A DNA stretch of 64,000 nucleotides, taken from NCBI RefSeq assembly GCF_000226095.1, contig NC_016477.1, positions 1,426,001 to 1,490,000 on the forward strand, given 5' to 3'. Below the pieces are notes generated by a model, which was not told the DNA's origin, did not search any database, and worked only from the letters and a program-made list of their open reading frames with translations. The position numbers were made by a program, and so were the translations under genes. Positions 22,703-31,773 of this stretch are shown one piece after another (positions within the stretch are counted from its first letter, which is position 1; each line of letters starts with the position of its first letter). The stretch is from Thermothelomyces thermophilus ATCC 42464. Lineage: Eukaryota > Ascomycota > Sordariomycetes > Sordariales > Chaetomiaceae.

Positions 22703-24271
22703 TCACAAGCTGAGGCCGACATCCTGACCGGTCGTGTCCTGTTCACGCATCCCGAGTCCGTTGCGGATCCTGTCCTCGGCTGCTACTACGTGCTTGGGGA
22801 GCATGAAACCCAGGCCGAAGAAGACAAATAAGGCCCACTTCCAACGGAAGGGATTGAGGGCGACGCAGAAGCAGAACCACCAGACCAGCTCGAGATAGGT
22901 AAAGAACTCGGACGGCCCGACGGGAGAGGTCTTCTTAAACAGCCTCGTCATGTCGATCCATCGCTTCATCCAGAACGGGCTGGGCCGGGTCAGGGGGTCG
23001 ATGAGGAACATGAGCAGGATGCGGGTGTAGATGCCAATGTGCCAGTTGCCGACGGTGCCGATGGCGTTCATGTAGGTGCAATTGATGCACGAGATGGACG
23101 GGTGGTTGGGGGGGAAGGTCTGCAGGTACCAGTTGGGCGGTTCGTACGGCTTCTCGAAGCAGGAATCGGGCAGGAAGTCGAGCTTGGGCCGCGCGAAGCC
23201 CGTGGCCATGACGACCACGTCGCCCTCGACGACGTCCTGGCGGCCTGGCCCGCCGCGGGGGACGCCCTTGGCCCCGCGGTTGATCCTGACGCCCGTCTCG
23301 GTGAAGCCCTCGACGTCGCAGCGGATCCACTCGGCCCGCCCGGAGCGCAGCTTGTCCATGATGTCCGAGTTGACCATGGGCGTGTCGGTGAAGATGCCGC
23401 CCTTGTTTGCCGGGGCCGGGGCCAGGTCCTCGAGGTCGCGGTAGAACATCTTGCGGAGAAGCAGCTCGGGGATCCAGCTCAGGAACGTCTGCGGCTGCCC
23501 GAACACGTTCATGGCCAACAGCGTGTTCCAGAGCGGGTTGCGCGGGATGATCCACTTGTCGCTGCGAGCGAGGATGTAGATCTTGTCGGCGCCCTCCTCG
23601 TGCGCGAACTCGAGCGCCTCGACGGCGCTGGCGCCGCCGCCGATGATGATCACGGTCTTGTCCCGGGTCGAGCAGGCACCCGGCAGGCGGCTCGAGTGGT
23701 GGATCTCGCCCCGGAACTTGTCCATGCCCGGCATGCGGGGGATCTTGGGCTCGCCGCAGGTGCCGACGGCGGCGACGACGCCGTCGAAGCGGCCGAGCGA
23801 GGCGTTGTTGACGACCCAGCGGGCGCGGTCGTCCCGGTAGACGCGGTCGACCTTGGTGCGGAAGCGGGTGCGGCCCTCGAGCCCGTAGCGGGTCCAGAGG
23901 TCGCGGACCTGGGCCAGGATCTGCTGGCAGTCCGGGTAGCCGCGCGCCCACCTGACCGAGGGGTGGAAGCGGTACATGACGGAGTGGATCTGCAGGGAGG
24001 ACGTGTTGTTGACGCGGCTCCAGACGCCGCCGAGTTCGTCCTCGCCGCCGGCCTCGAAGATGGTCACGTCGAAGCCGTGGCCGATGCAGTGCGCGGCGCT
24101 GGTCACGCCCGTGATGCCGGCCCCGATGACGGCGATCTTGGGCCGGCTAAGGCGCGTGCTGGGCCCGGGGGGGTTGGGCGAGAGGATCTTGTCGGTGAGC
24201 CATTGGAAGAGCTGGAAGAGAAAGAGAATCGGGTGAAGGAGAGGATTGTAGGCCCGGGACTGGGATCCCAT
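22703..24271 (-). CDS. Flavin-containing monooxygenase-like protein, membrane-anchored
   Basis: FAD- and NADPH-dependent monooxygenase-like protein of 522 residues, single exon, from the first in-frame ATG at 24,271; the frame is open further upstream only because a CAA/AAC microsatellite there has no stops. An N-terminal hydrophobic stretch (LLHPILFLFQLFQWL) precedes the FAD-binding fold (IAVIGAGITG at about 47), with E-A-G-G after the second strand. The FMO-identifying motif appears as FRGEIHHSSRLPG, followed by the NADPH Rossmann motif IIIGGGASAVEAL. The late ATGFxxP-type motif is VVMATGFARP. The C-terminus has two hydrophobic segments (LELVWWFCFCVAL; WALFVFFGLGFMLP), so it is probably anchored in the ER membrane. 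Substrate unknown; relatives act in secondary metabolism or detoxification. Confidence 0.85.
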   Translation of the reverse strand: MGSQSRAYNPLLHPILFLFQLFQWLTDKILSPNPPGPSTRLSRPKIAVIGAGITGVTSAAHCIGHGFDVTIFEAGGEDELGGVWSRVNNTSSLQIHSVMYRFHPSVRWARGYPDCQQILAQVRDLWTRYGLEGRTRFRTKVDRVYRDDRARWVVNNASLGRFDGVVAAVGTCGEPKIPRMPGMDKFRGEIHHSSRLPGACSTRDKTVIIIGGGASAVEALEFAHEEGADKIYILARSDKWIIPRNPLWNTLLAMNVFGQPQTFLSWIPELLLRKMFYRDLEDLAPAPANKGGIFTDTPMVNSDIMDKLRSGRAEWIRCDVEGFTETGVRINRGAKGVPRGGPGRQDVVEGDVVVMATGFARPKLDFLPDSCFEKPYEPPNWYLQTFPPNHPSISCINCTYMNAIGTVGNWHIGIYTRILLMFLIDPLTRPSPFWMKRWIDMTRLFKKTSPVGPSEFFTYLELVWWFCFCVALNPFRWKWALFVFFGLGFMLPKHVVAAEDRIRNGLGMREQDTTGQDVGLSL

Positions 24272-24302
24272 GGTTGGCTCCGATACGCGTCGATCTCTCG
24301 CA

Positions 24303-24336
24303 GGGCTGTTGTTGCTGTTGTTGCTGTTGTTGTTGC

Positions 24337-24382
<46 letters not shown>

Positions 24383-24383
24383 G
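24303..24383. repeat. AAC/GTT trinucleotide microsatellite
   Basis: A run of about 25 GTT units, interrupted by a few GCT, lies 30-110 bases upstream of the monooxygenase start, thus in its leader or promoter. It would read as poly-asparagine if translated from an upstream non-ATG codon, which I think unlikely. Confidence 0.9.
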
Positions 24384-25449
24384 AGGTAGCCGAAGACACT
24401 ACTACGAGCTTCGGCTGGATCCTCAAACAGGAACAAACCAGACTAAAGTTATTATATGCTCTCTACGAAGTACGAGAGATGCCTGAGTAGGGTCAATCCA
24501 CTTTATGAGCTAGATGTCCTCCCAACTATCGACGACGTTGTCCCTGCCAAGCCTTGGAGAAAGGGGGGGGCGGGGGGAACGCTGACGTCAGGCTCACAGT
24601 ATATTTGACTTGCTTGTGAAAACCGGTTATCTTATTCCCAGGAACGCCCGCGAGCCGTACGTCGACAACGCAACTTGATTGGACGTGACCTTGGTCTTTG
24701 GCACCTTACCGGAGCAAATATAAAGCTCGCATCGTATCGGAGGTGAGGCACTAATCGGCTGACGGGGGAATTCGTGGGTATCTACTCGTCACTTCAACGT
24801 GTTGTGCATTAGTTTCATGTACGCCTTTACCAAACTCTCAAGGTTTCCTCTCCAGAACCACACATTTGTCTCGATTGGTGTCGTATCCCTCCTTCGGCTG
24901 TTCAAACTCCCCATAGTCATCCGTCATCAAGTTTTACCTCCAGCCTGTCTCTTTCAGCTTCTGCAAGGGTCTGTCGTTGGTATGATATCCCCTCTTTCGG
25001 CTCCGTCATTTCTTCTTGCTGTTGCTGCCCCGTTTGGGTGCTCTCGGTGCTGCCTTTATCTCTTCTGCGTTCCTGAATGCTTCTTCCGCTCTCTCTGTTT
25101 CTTCTTGGCCTCGTACTGGACTTTGTTCGCTTTTGATTTTGGCTTTCACCCATCTCGCTTGGCCTTCTATCTACGCCCCCTTAAACATGAAATTTCTGTC
25201 AAATCAGAATGTAATACTTAGCTAGATCTGGTTTCAAGGTTCTGCCGTATGGTGTTTTAGAGAACAGGAGTCGAAGGATCAGCAGATGCACTAGGTACCT
25301 GTGTAAATAATTGCCTGAATAAGATCTCGGGCTGCCTAGATAGCTAAGCATCGAAGGTACTCACTGATTTCATACATCAAACGAGTTTCCACTTGCAACA
25401 CTTTCACTAATTACCTCGTAAAGTTCCTTCCTGCTTCAACCCTTCTGTT
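24384..25449. other. Gene-free stretch upstream of the monooxygenase
   Basis: Contains a G-run near 24,560, a TATA-like AAATATAAAG at about 24,715 and a strongly pyrimidine-rich plus strand at 24,840-25,170 that keeps frames open on both strands. Neither the plus frame (24,799-25,221) nor the minus frame (24,917-25,153) shows a domain. Confidence 0.4.
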
Positions 25450-26083
25450 TCAAAAGAGTCGGGCGATAAAACCCCGCCTCTCTTCATCGCTGGTAATGCA
25501 ATTGCCGTACTCACTCTGGCATCCTTTCGCCGTGTCACAGTGGTCCTCGGTCGTGCCGCAGTATCCCCTACTCCGGGCAACCGCCGTCAGCACTCTATTA
25601 ACAGCCGACTCAAGGTACTTACTCGGGCAATAAGAGGGAGGGTTAAGAAGAAAGAAAGGAAGGAAGGAAGGAGATTAAAAAAAGGAAAAAGAAGACTCAC
25701 GCGGCGCTGCAGCAACTGGTGATGGTGGCGTTGGCGGGACAGCGGTAGCCCTCGGTGCCGGCGCCCTCGGTGCCGCAGGTGCCGTCGATCGAGAAGCTTT
25801 CGCCGGGGATGGGCTCGTGGCAGGCGTCGGTCGAGTTGGAGAAGTCGGCCTGGCAGCCGGCAGTCGACAGGCAGAACTCGTCGGTCGAGCCGCAGTAGCC
25901 GTGCTGCGAGCAGCAGGCCAGCTCGCCCGGGCACGTGTAGCCCGTCTCGCCGCCGCACGTGTTGTCGGGGGAGACCTCGCGCCGGGCCAGCCCTGGCGTT
26001 CCCGTGCCGGTGCCGGTGTTGGTGACCGCTGCGGCGAGAGCGCCGAACAGAATGAGGCAAAGCGTTGCGAGGTAGGAGAGCAT
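25450..26083 (-). CDS. Secreted chitin-binding protein with two CBM18 (hevein-like) modules
   Basis: Two exons, 26083-25701 and 25567-25450, joined across an intron with GTGAGT, a GCTGAC branch site and GGAGTAG, give 166 residues. The signal peptide is MLSYLATLCLILFGALAAAV. The first CBM18 lies at about 42-80 (CGGETGYTCPGELACCSQHG then YCGSTDEFC), with the aromatic/serine positions that stack on N-acetylglucosamine. A further cysteine-rich stretch ends at CPANATITSCCSAA. Exon 2 continues GYCGTTEDHCDTAKGCQSEY, the second half of another CBM18, so the intron divides that module. Such proteins bind chitin in the wall or outside the cell and can shield hyphae from chitinases. The CAGAGTGAGTACGG inside exon 2 resembles a donor but encodes the conserved QSEYG. 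Function beyond chitin binding is inference. Confidence 0.8.
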
Positions 26084-27368
26084 ATTGTCCTTTTTATTTT
26101 CGTTGCTCTCTTGTATTTTTTTTGTTTGTCACTGTTGATTGCTAGACTTGGGTGAGTTGAGGGAGAGCTAATTGTCAAGACAGGGCTCAAGACCTCAAAC
26201 CTTCTTGAACTGAGAACGGAGAAGTTGAATAATTAAACTCTTGGCCCCTTGCCCAGAAAGAGACTTGTCCAAGCCGATGGCCCCCCCTTTTGTATCCTTG
26301 TTTGCTTCCTAGAAATGGCACATTGGAAATTGATTGCCGAGATCCGAACCGTTCAAGACTGCAAAATGAGTGTTGATGCGGCCTATTACCGCAGTTTGCA
26401 GGAACCAACCGTGTTCGGGATCTATCCGCTCCAAACAGAGCTGCTGAGCCCAAATTTACCCGCGGCTGCGGGGTGGGATTGGGTTCCTGCCAGCTGGGAT
26501 GATCAAAGATAGCTTGTTTACTACAGCTGCGGATAATCTGATGATCGACGTCTCCGCAGCACCATCTAGTAGATCTGGACATAGTCTCGCCTTCATAACA
26601 ATACTACGCGGTATACGGAGTAGATTACCCGCGAATATTAAACACAACCACAAGCATCCCGATGGAGATAAGACAGTCTCAAGAGATAATAGGCAAAATC
26701 ATGCAACAGCAAGCACCCCGATCTCTAAAACCGCCGCAGCTCCGCTCGCCTCTCGCTGAGCGAATCCGCAAGATAAAACCGCCCTAAGGTGATTCTGCTG
26801 TTGACTTATACCTGATCAATTTACACTGATGTGTATAATAATACCTTACGTGCAGTCAACGGCACAACTTGTTGCATGGCACATAGTTCCTGCGTTGCCC
26901 ATTGGAGACATCGCAACTCAATATCCGTCGAGTCGGAAACATGATGAGTACGGTACTCAGCAATATTCCCTTGAAGAACTCGCTTGTGTGGTCCTCGCCA
27001 GAAAAGGGCTCGCGAGCCTGCGATGACAACACCGCTTGCCAAAGCATCCTCCACGAACAAGACAATTTCCCACTCCCTTCCCTCAGCGCGGATTCCGAGA
27101 CCAGGACATTAATGGCCAAGGAGGGAACTTACAACTGTTTGCATCTTGCCGCGCCAAGGTGGGTGTGCCGGCCAATATACCGGAAGCGTTGGCGGAGAAT
27201 CAGATTTGAAGCAGCCGTTCCTTGCCCGGTGGAATCACATTAGAGAAGAAACTAACCAAGAACGGAGACAGGAATACCATTGTTCATGATACACTTGATA
27301 TTATGCAAAGTATTATGATCCGAGGTTGTATGTATGTACCTTGAGATACTTAGACTAAGGATACTCAC
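26084..27368. other. Gene-poor stretch with possible tail of the MFS pseudogene
   Basis: No intact gene. On the minus strand around 26,950-27,120 the reading LAINVLVSESALREG, followed by a hydrophobic/charged segment with SEFFKG, looks like a decayed C-terminal part of the transporter pseudogene to the right. One TACGGAGTA copy is at 26,613. The rest shows nothing. Confidence 0.35.
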
Positions 27369-27970
27369 GCATGTCCCTCTGATGCACAACCAGGGGCACC
27401 ATCATGAGGACGGTGATGAGATTAAGGCCGAACCCGCAGCCCATGATGATCTGGTATCCGTATACAGCAAATACGGTACTGGAACGAGAGCACGTCGAGG
27501 CGGGAAGAATCGAGCGAGCTAAACAGGCCGACCCCGAGCGTCTGGAGACCGCATCCCCCCCCCCCCGAGCAGGACGTACAGAGGGGGGAGCCGGAGGCGC
27601 GTCAGCAGCAAGCTCGCCACGACGGTGGCGAAGGGGGAGCAGAGCAGGGGCGGCAGCAACCGGATGCCGGCGTCGACGGCGCCCGTGCCGTTGACCACCT
27701 GGAAACGCTGCGGGATGGTGATGATTGCGGCCATGAAGGGGAAGCCCGTAACACATCGCACCGAGTCAGCGAGACCTCTTTTCTGTTTATCGTCCCGAAA
27801 GACAACCACGAACGAACTAGCGTCAGGGACTTGACTCACCCGGCTGTGAGTGCGTGGAGCTTCCACCCGATTGGGTAGACTCTTGGTCTGGTCTCGTCCA
27901 AGTCGCCATGTTCTATTGTGACTGATCCTGGAGTTGCACCAGCCGCTGCTTTTCCCGCATTGTCTGCCAT
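27369..27970 (-). pseudogene. MFS multidrug-type transporter pseudogene with its middle missing
   Basis: The first exon (27,970-27,840) encodes MADNAGKAAAGATPGS, continuing to RPRVYPIGWKLHALTAG, the cytosolic N-terminus that leads into helix 1 of DHA-type major facilitators, and ends at GTGAGT. The next recognisable coding, at about 27,750-27,560, is already the second half of the fold: GFPFMAAIITIPQRFQVVNG then AGIRLLPPLLCSPFATVVAS and LRLPPLYVLL. Some 250-300 residues (helices 1 to 7) are absent, with no AG acceptor at the join. After the G-run near 27,560 the frame changes (LQTLGVGLFSSLDSSRLDVL), a short extra segment follows, and then GYQIIMGCGFGLNLITVLMM continues in another frame to GTGAGT at 27,368. 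I conclude a dead copy made by internal deletion and later indels. Confidence 0.75.
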
Positions 27971-28417
27971 CTCGATGCTGGCTATAGCTTTTACATAGTC
28001 ATGTCGGAGAGAATAGGCGCAACGTTGATGATATACAGATAGGTCGGGTCTGGCTTATTCTTTCTTCTACCAATCAATTATTCTTTTGATCTACTTGGAG
28101 GAGGCAGGAGGTAATTGGAGGTAATTGGAGAAAGGGAAGAAACTTGCATGTAATATAAGAGAAGAAGAAGAAGGGCAAAAGAAGGATATAATCATGATCT
28201 GGTAAACCCCCCCCCCCAAAAAAAAAAAAAAAAAAGGAGGACGGAAACCTCTCAGGCCAGCTCGCTCTCCATGATCAGAGGTTCAATCACTAATTACTGC
28301 GACTCGTGAGTGTAGCATGTAATTACAGAGAGCGAGCTACGTGTGACGCATTCGTTCGCTCACAATTTAAAGAATGTAGGTATCTATTAGGACTCTAATT
28401 AGTCACTTCAGGGTTCC
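27971..28417. other. Intergenic stretch
   Basis: Upstream of the MFS pseudogene. Contains a short duplicated GGAGGTAATTGGAGGTAATTGGAG patch near 28,106-28,129 and a C-run/A-run pair at 28,206-28,235. No gene is seen. Confidence 0.5.
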
Positions 28418-28754
28418 TGATGGAAGTTATGGGTTGTAAAATAAAATCAAGATAGTTCAATAGTTCGATCTCCCTTCTTTGTTTGTTCCTGTATGCTGGC
28501 CCTGGTATAAGAAGAGGGTGGGCACAAAGAGGGCTCTACCTATAAGACCAGGACCTATAAGGGCTTATTATCTAATCTAACCTTACATGAAAGACGCGTC
28601 CGCAGACAACGTACTACAGTACGGATGTACATCAGGCAGCGAAGGTAGAAAAGGAGGGTGGCGCACAGGCAACCCAGAGAGGGCTCCACCCCAAAAAGCC
28701 AGGACCTACACTAACTATATATAATAGACGCGTCCGCAGACACGTATTGCATCA
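28418..28754. mobile_element. Solo LTR, family shared with 31,299-31,539
   Basis: A 337-base segment that begins TGATGG and ends TGCATCA, flanked on both sides by the same five bases, GTTCC (28,413-28,417 and 28,755-28,759). TG...CA ends with a 5-base duplication are the mark of an LTR left after recombination of the two ends of a retroelement. It is clearly similar to the 31,299-31,539 copy, for example GGCCCTGGTATAAG and GACGCGTCCG-AGACAACGTAC. It is longer because a block of about 110 bases ending in GACGCGTCCGCAGAC occurs twice. No coding remains. Family unknown; the intact duplication suggests a fairly young insertion. Confidence 0.75.
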
Positions 28755-28830
28755 GTTCCCTTCCTAGTCAAATGCATCTCTCACGACACTCGTCAAGTGA
28801 AGCTCGTGGACATTGGCGCAAGGCGCAACA

Positions 28831-30047
28831 ATGGAATCATTGCCCCCTTCGATGCCGCCGCCAACCACGGCCGGCTCCGTCCATCGCGACGGGCCCCAGA
28901 TGATGGAGATGGACGTCGACGGTGATCTCGTCCTACGCGTTGGCTCCGAGCTTGGCAAGGCACAGGACTTCCGAGTCTGCTCGGCGACGATGCGGCGCGC
29001 GTCTCCGATCTGGAAGATCATGCTCTTTGGTCCTTGGAAAGAGGCGAAGCCGACCGAGGGGAACTGGCGCGTAGATCTTCCCGACGACAACCCATGGCCG
29101 ATGGGCATCCTTCTCGCCATCATCCATTCCAAGTTCGGCCTGGTACAGAGGGTCGAGAGCCTCGGCGAGGTGCACGAGATCCTGCTCGTCGCCGACAAGT
29201 ATGACATGACCGCGCTCCTCCAACCCTGGGCCGCCTGCTGGATCCATCTCCGACTCCCGACACCCCCGGGCACTGGATCGCGGGTGACCGGTCGTGAGTT
29301 GATGCTGAGAATTCATGCTGCCTGGGAACTCGGAGACGAAGGAATGCTCTCATCAGTCATAACACACCTCGTCTTCTCCGTGTCGATTTCCAACGATTCC
29401 GATAGCGAAACTCAGGTCTCATATAAGGGTGAGACAATACGCCCGGAGCAAAACTACGGACCTCCTGACCTCCTAGGTACCTACCTACCTACCCGAGTTA
29501 ATTATCCCGTTTTCCCGTAATTAATCGTTTGTAATTAATTATTCTCTGTATGTCTCCATCTGTCTGGCTGTCTGGCTGACTGTGAAATGTTTAAAAATGA
29601 TCAGAGCTTATTCAGAAACGCCGACTTGCCGTGATCCAAAAGCTCCTGGACTTCTACCACGAACAAGTCAACCGCCGCACCACGGACACCCCTGATCGCA
29701 CCTTTTCCGGGTCCTGGGACCCCGCGGGGACGCAGCGCGACTGCCAGGTCCTGGGGTCCACGTCGAGGAGCCAACGGCAGCGGCTCGAGGAGCTCGGCCC
29801 GCTCCCGGCGCAAGCCACCGCCGTCACCCAGAGCGCCAACGCCATCATGCAGGCCCTGTCGGACGTCTTCGCCCGCGGCCGCAGCCTGCATCGCGACCGC
29901 AAGAGCCGCGATCCAAGCTTGGCGTACCAGGACCTTCTGGCCACGATCGAGGAGCTGAAGATGGAGCGGGACGTGCTGGAGCCGCACCACAAGGAGCGCT
30001 TGGCTGCGCAGCGTATGAAGATGGGCCTCGGCACAGGCGCGAGCTGA
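28831..30047 (+). CDS. BTB/POZ domain protein
   Basis: Fungal BTB-domain protein of 362 residues in two exons: 28831-29476 and 29605-30047, joined across GTACCT ... TCAG so that PPDLL continues as ELIQKRRLAVIQKLL. The BTB fold covers about 30-140: DVDGDLVLRVGSELGKAQDF, VCSATMRRASPIWKIMLFG, WRVDLPDDNPWPMGILLAII and VADKYDMTALLQPWA, all family landmarks. In other proteins BTB mediates dimerisation or recruits Cullin-3 ligases. The second exon is helical, with QSANAIMQALSDVFARGRSL and a coiled-coil-like TIEELKMERDVLEPHHKERL. The donor GTACCT is followed by repeated ACCTACCT and is not ideal. The start is the first ATG (ACAATGG). The solo LTR ends 76 bases upstream, so the promoter probably lies in it. 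Cellular role unknown. Confidence 0.85.
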
Positions 30048-30570
30048 GCGGGTAGGTAATAATAATAATACCCAGGTGGAACGCTTGTACAGACCACGGG
30101 TTTGGTTAGCAGGGAGAACGTGCCAGCATAGATATCTGAGCATGAAAATTTGAAATTGGTAGAGGGAAGCAGGAACGCAGTTTTCGGAACGAGACAGCCC
30201 CGGTCACAGGCACCGAAGGAGTAGAGCAGTAATTAATTAAGCGTCATCGCGGGAGAAATGTGAGACGTCAATAAAACTTGGGAGGGGGAGGACTAGGTTA
30301 GGTAAACAATTGGAAAGGAGAATCAAACAAGGGACCGCCAACAGACGCTTTCATATGGAGCAATCAAGGGCATTGAATGGGCATGGGGAGTGGTACATAG
30401 GAACCGGTAATTAATAACATCTCGTGGATGGTGGAAGACTCTCGCAGACGCATGTCGGCCTGATTGATGATGTATAAATAGGTACCACGCCAGACTGATC
30501 ACAATCAATGAATATTATAGACTGAAGCATTTCTTTTCCGGCCAATATCATATCATTGTAGTCTGATTAA
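30048..30570. other. Intergenic stretch
   Basis: Begins with an AAT microsatellite (30,058-30,070) after the BTB stop. Nothing else is supported before the foldback element. Confidence 0.5.
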
Positions 30571-30671
30571 AAGTCGGACCCCCTGGATTCCGAACACCCC
30601 ACATTCCGAACACTTGGCAAACCTACACCCAAGAACCAACCTATCTTCTTTAACACTATATATTACAACTA

Positions 30672-30762
30672 CCCGGTGGTTAACGCTGACCAATTAGTTC
30701 AGGACTACCAGAGAAGTGGTAGTCCTGAACTAATTAATAATTAGTCAGCACTAACCACAGGG
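30672..30762. mobile_element. 91-base MITE-like hairpin nested in the foldback element
   Basis: The left arm is interrupted by 91 bases that the right arm lacks: where the right-arm complement reads ACAACTATATTC, the left arm has TA, then CCCGGTGGTTAACGCTGACC ... GGTAGTCCTGAACTAATT ... CTAACCACAGGG, then TA again. The piece is almost wholly inverted repeat (arms of about 37-45 bases around AGAGAAGT), and the TA on both sides fits the target duplication of Tc1/mariner-type elements. No coding capacity. Confidence 0.75.
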
Positions 30763-31298
30763 TATATTCAACCCACTACAATACAGGAACCCTCTGATTT
30801 AGTACTTTCAGACTCGCTCTCTTTAGCTACAGTACCCTCTATACGGCCGGCCTCAATCTAAGCCCTGTAGATCTGTTCAATTGAAGCAAACTGGCCGTGA
30901 GGGTCAATTTGTACCCTCTTCCTTTTCGACGGCCGGGCTGCCTCTAACTATGCCTTCAGAGCTTCGTTTTCCTGTCGTAACTGGGCCAATTCGAAGTCCT
31001 TTTGGTCAAAGGCCTTTCCAGTTACGACAGGAAAACGAAGCTCTAAAGCCATAGCTAATAGCTAGAAGCATCCCAGCCATCAAGAAGGAAGAGGGTACCA
31101 ACTAACCTAAATAGCTAGTTCGCTTCAATTGATCAGAGCCACAGGGCTCAAATTGAGGCAGGTCGTATAGAGGGCATTATGGCTGAAGAGAGCGTGTCTG
31201 AAAGTGCCGAATCAAACGCTTCCTGTATTGTGGTGGGTTGAATATAGTTGTAATATATAGTGTTGAAGAAGATAGGTTGGTTCTTGGGTGTGGGTTTG

Positions 31299-31539
31299 TG
31301 ATAGAAGATGGTTCCAATTGATGGAAGATGGTGGTTCCAATAGATGGAAGAGTTGGTAAGTTGTAAATAGTTCAAAAGTGCGATATCTTCTTCCTACGTA
31401 TGTTGGCCCTGTGGCTCTGGTATAAGTAGAGGATTAGGAACAAAGAACCCTCCGTTTGCCAGCCCGTTTGCCAGATCCACAGGTCTTATCTTATCCAACC
31501 TTACATGATGGACGCGTCCGTAGACAACGTACTGCATCA
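31299..31539. mobile_element. Solo LTR nested in the foldback element
   Basis: The right arm is interrupted by 241 bases that the left arm lacks. The inserted piece starts TGATAGAAG and ends TGCATCA, and the five bases GTTTG stand on both sides (31,294-31,298 and 31,540-31,544), whereas the left arm has that sequence once. This is the second copy of the solo LTR family found at 28,418-28,754. No coding remains; both the LTR ends and the duplication are intact. Confidence 0.8.
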
Positions 31540-31773
31540 GTTTGCCAAGTGTTCAGAATGTAGGGTCTTCGGAATCCAGGGGGTCTACTTAATATGTGTT
31601 AGAGAGACCCGTTGACCCGTCGACCCGACCGACCGAGGAAGTAGAAAATAAAAAAAAAGAATAAAAAAAAATAAAGTTCCCATTAATAGTACAAACGTTG
31701 CGCCGGGTCCCGCCCGAGGTCGTCACATTCAAAGTCGTTTCGTAGCCACACAACAAACACCGCAGTTAATTAA

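Larger units (their letters stand above)
30571..31590. mobile_element. Foldback DNA transposon made of two inverted transposase 3' ends (pogo/Tc1-mariner-like)
   Basis: The segment is a near-palindrome. Its outer ends read inwards as AAGTCGGACCCCCTGGATTC (left) and AAGTAGACCCCCTGGATTCC (right complement), and similarity continues inwards on both sides through CACTTGGCAAAC, CACCCAAGAACCAACC and TATATTCAACCCAC to the centre, where CCTGTCGTAACTGG faces CCAGTTACGACAGG around a loop of about 32 bases (30,985-31,017). Without the two later insertions each arm is about 325 bases. Read from the centre outwards each arm encodes the tail of a transposase-like protein; on the left arm, minus strand: DFELAQLRQENEALKA and a basic KRKRVQIDPHGQFASIEQIY, interrupted by TAG where CAG would be expected. 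I recall such tails in fungal pogo-like DDE transposases; this is from memory. Neither arm holds a catalytic domain, so it cannot move by itself. Confidence 0.75.

Noticed and set aside
22935-23951. Long alternative frames within the monooxygenase, TM9SF and LCP5 genes
   Set aside because: GC-rich coding DNA opens antisense and shifted frames; Arg/Pro/His-rich translations without motifs are shadows.
24272-24436. Extension of the monooxygenase through a poly-asparagine tract
   Set aside because: It lacks an ATG; the first ATG at 24,271 gives a normal family N-terminus.
24799-25221. 140-codon plus-strand frame and a polar minus-strand frame at 24,917-25,153
   Set aside because: The DNA is strongly pyrimidine-rich on one strand, which keeps both strands open; neither has a domain or good splice context.
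28594-28754. Repeated GACGCGTCCG blocks as a CRISPR-like or operator array
   Set aside because: The repeats are part of a solo LTR with a tandem block, in a eukaryotic genome.
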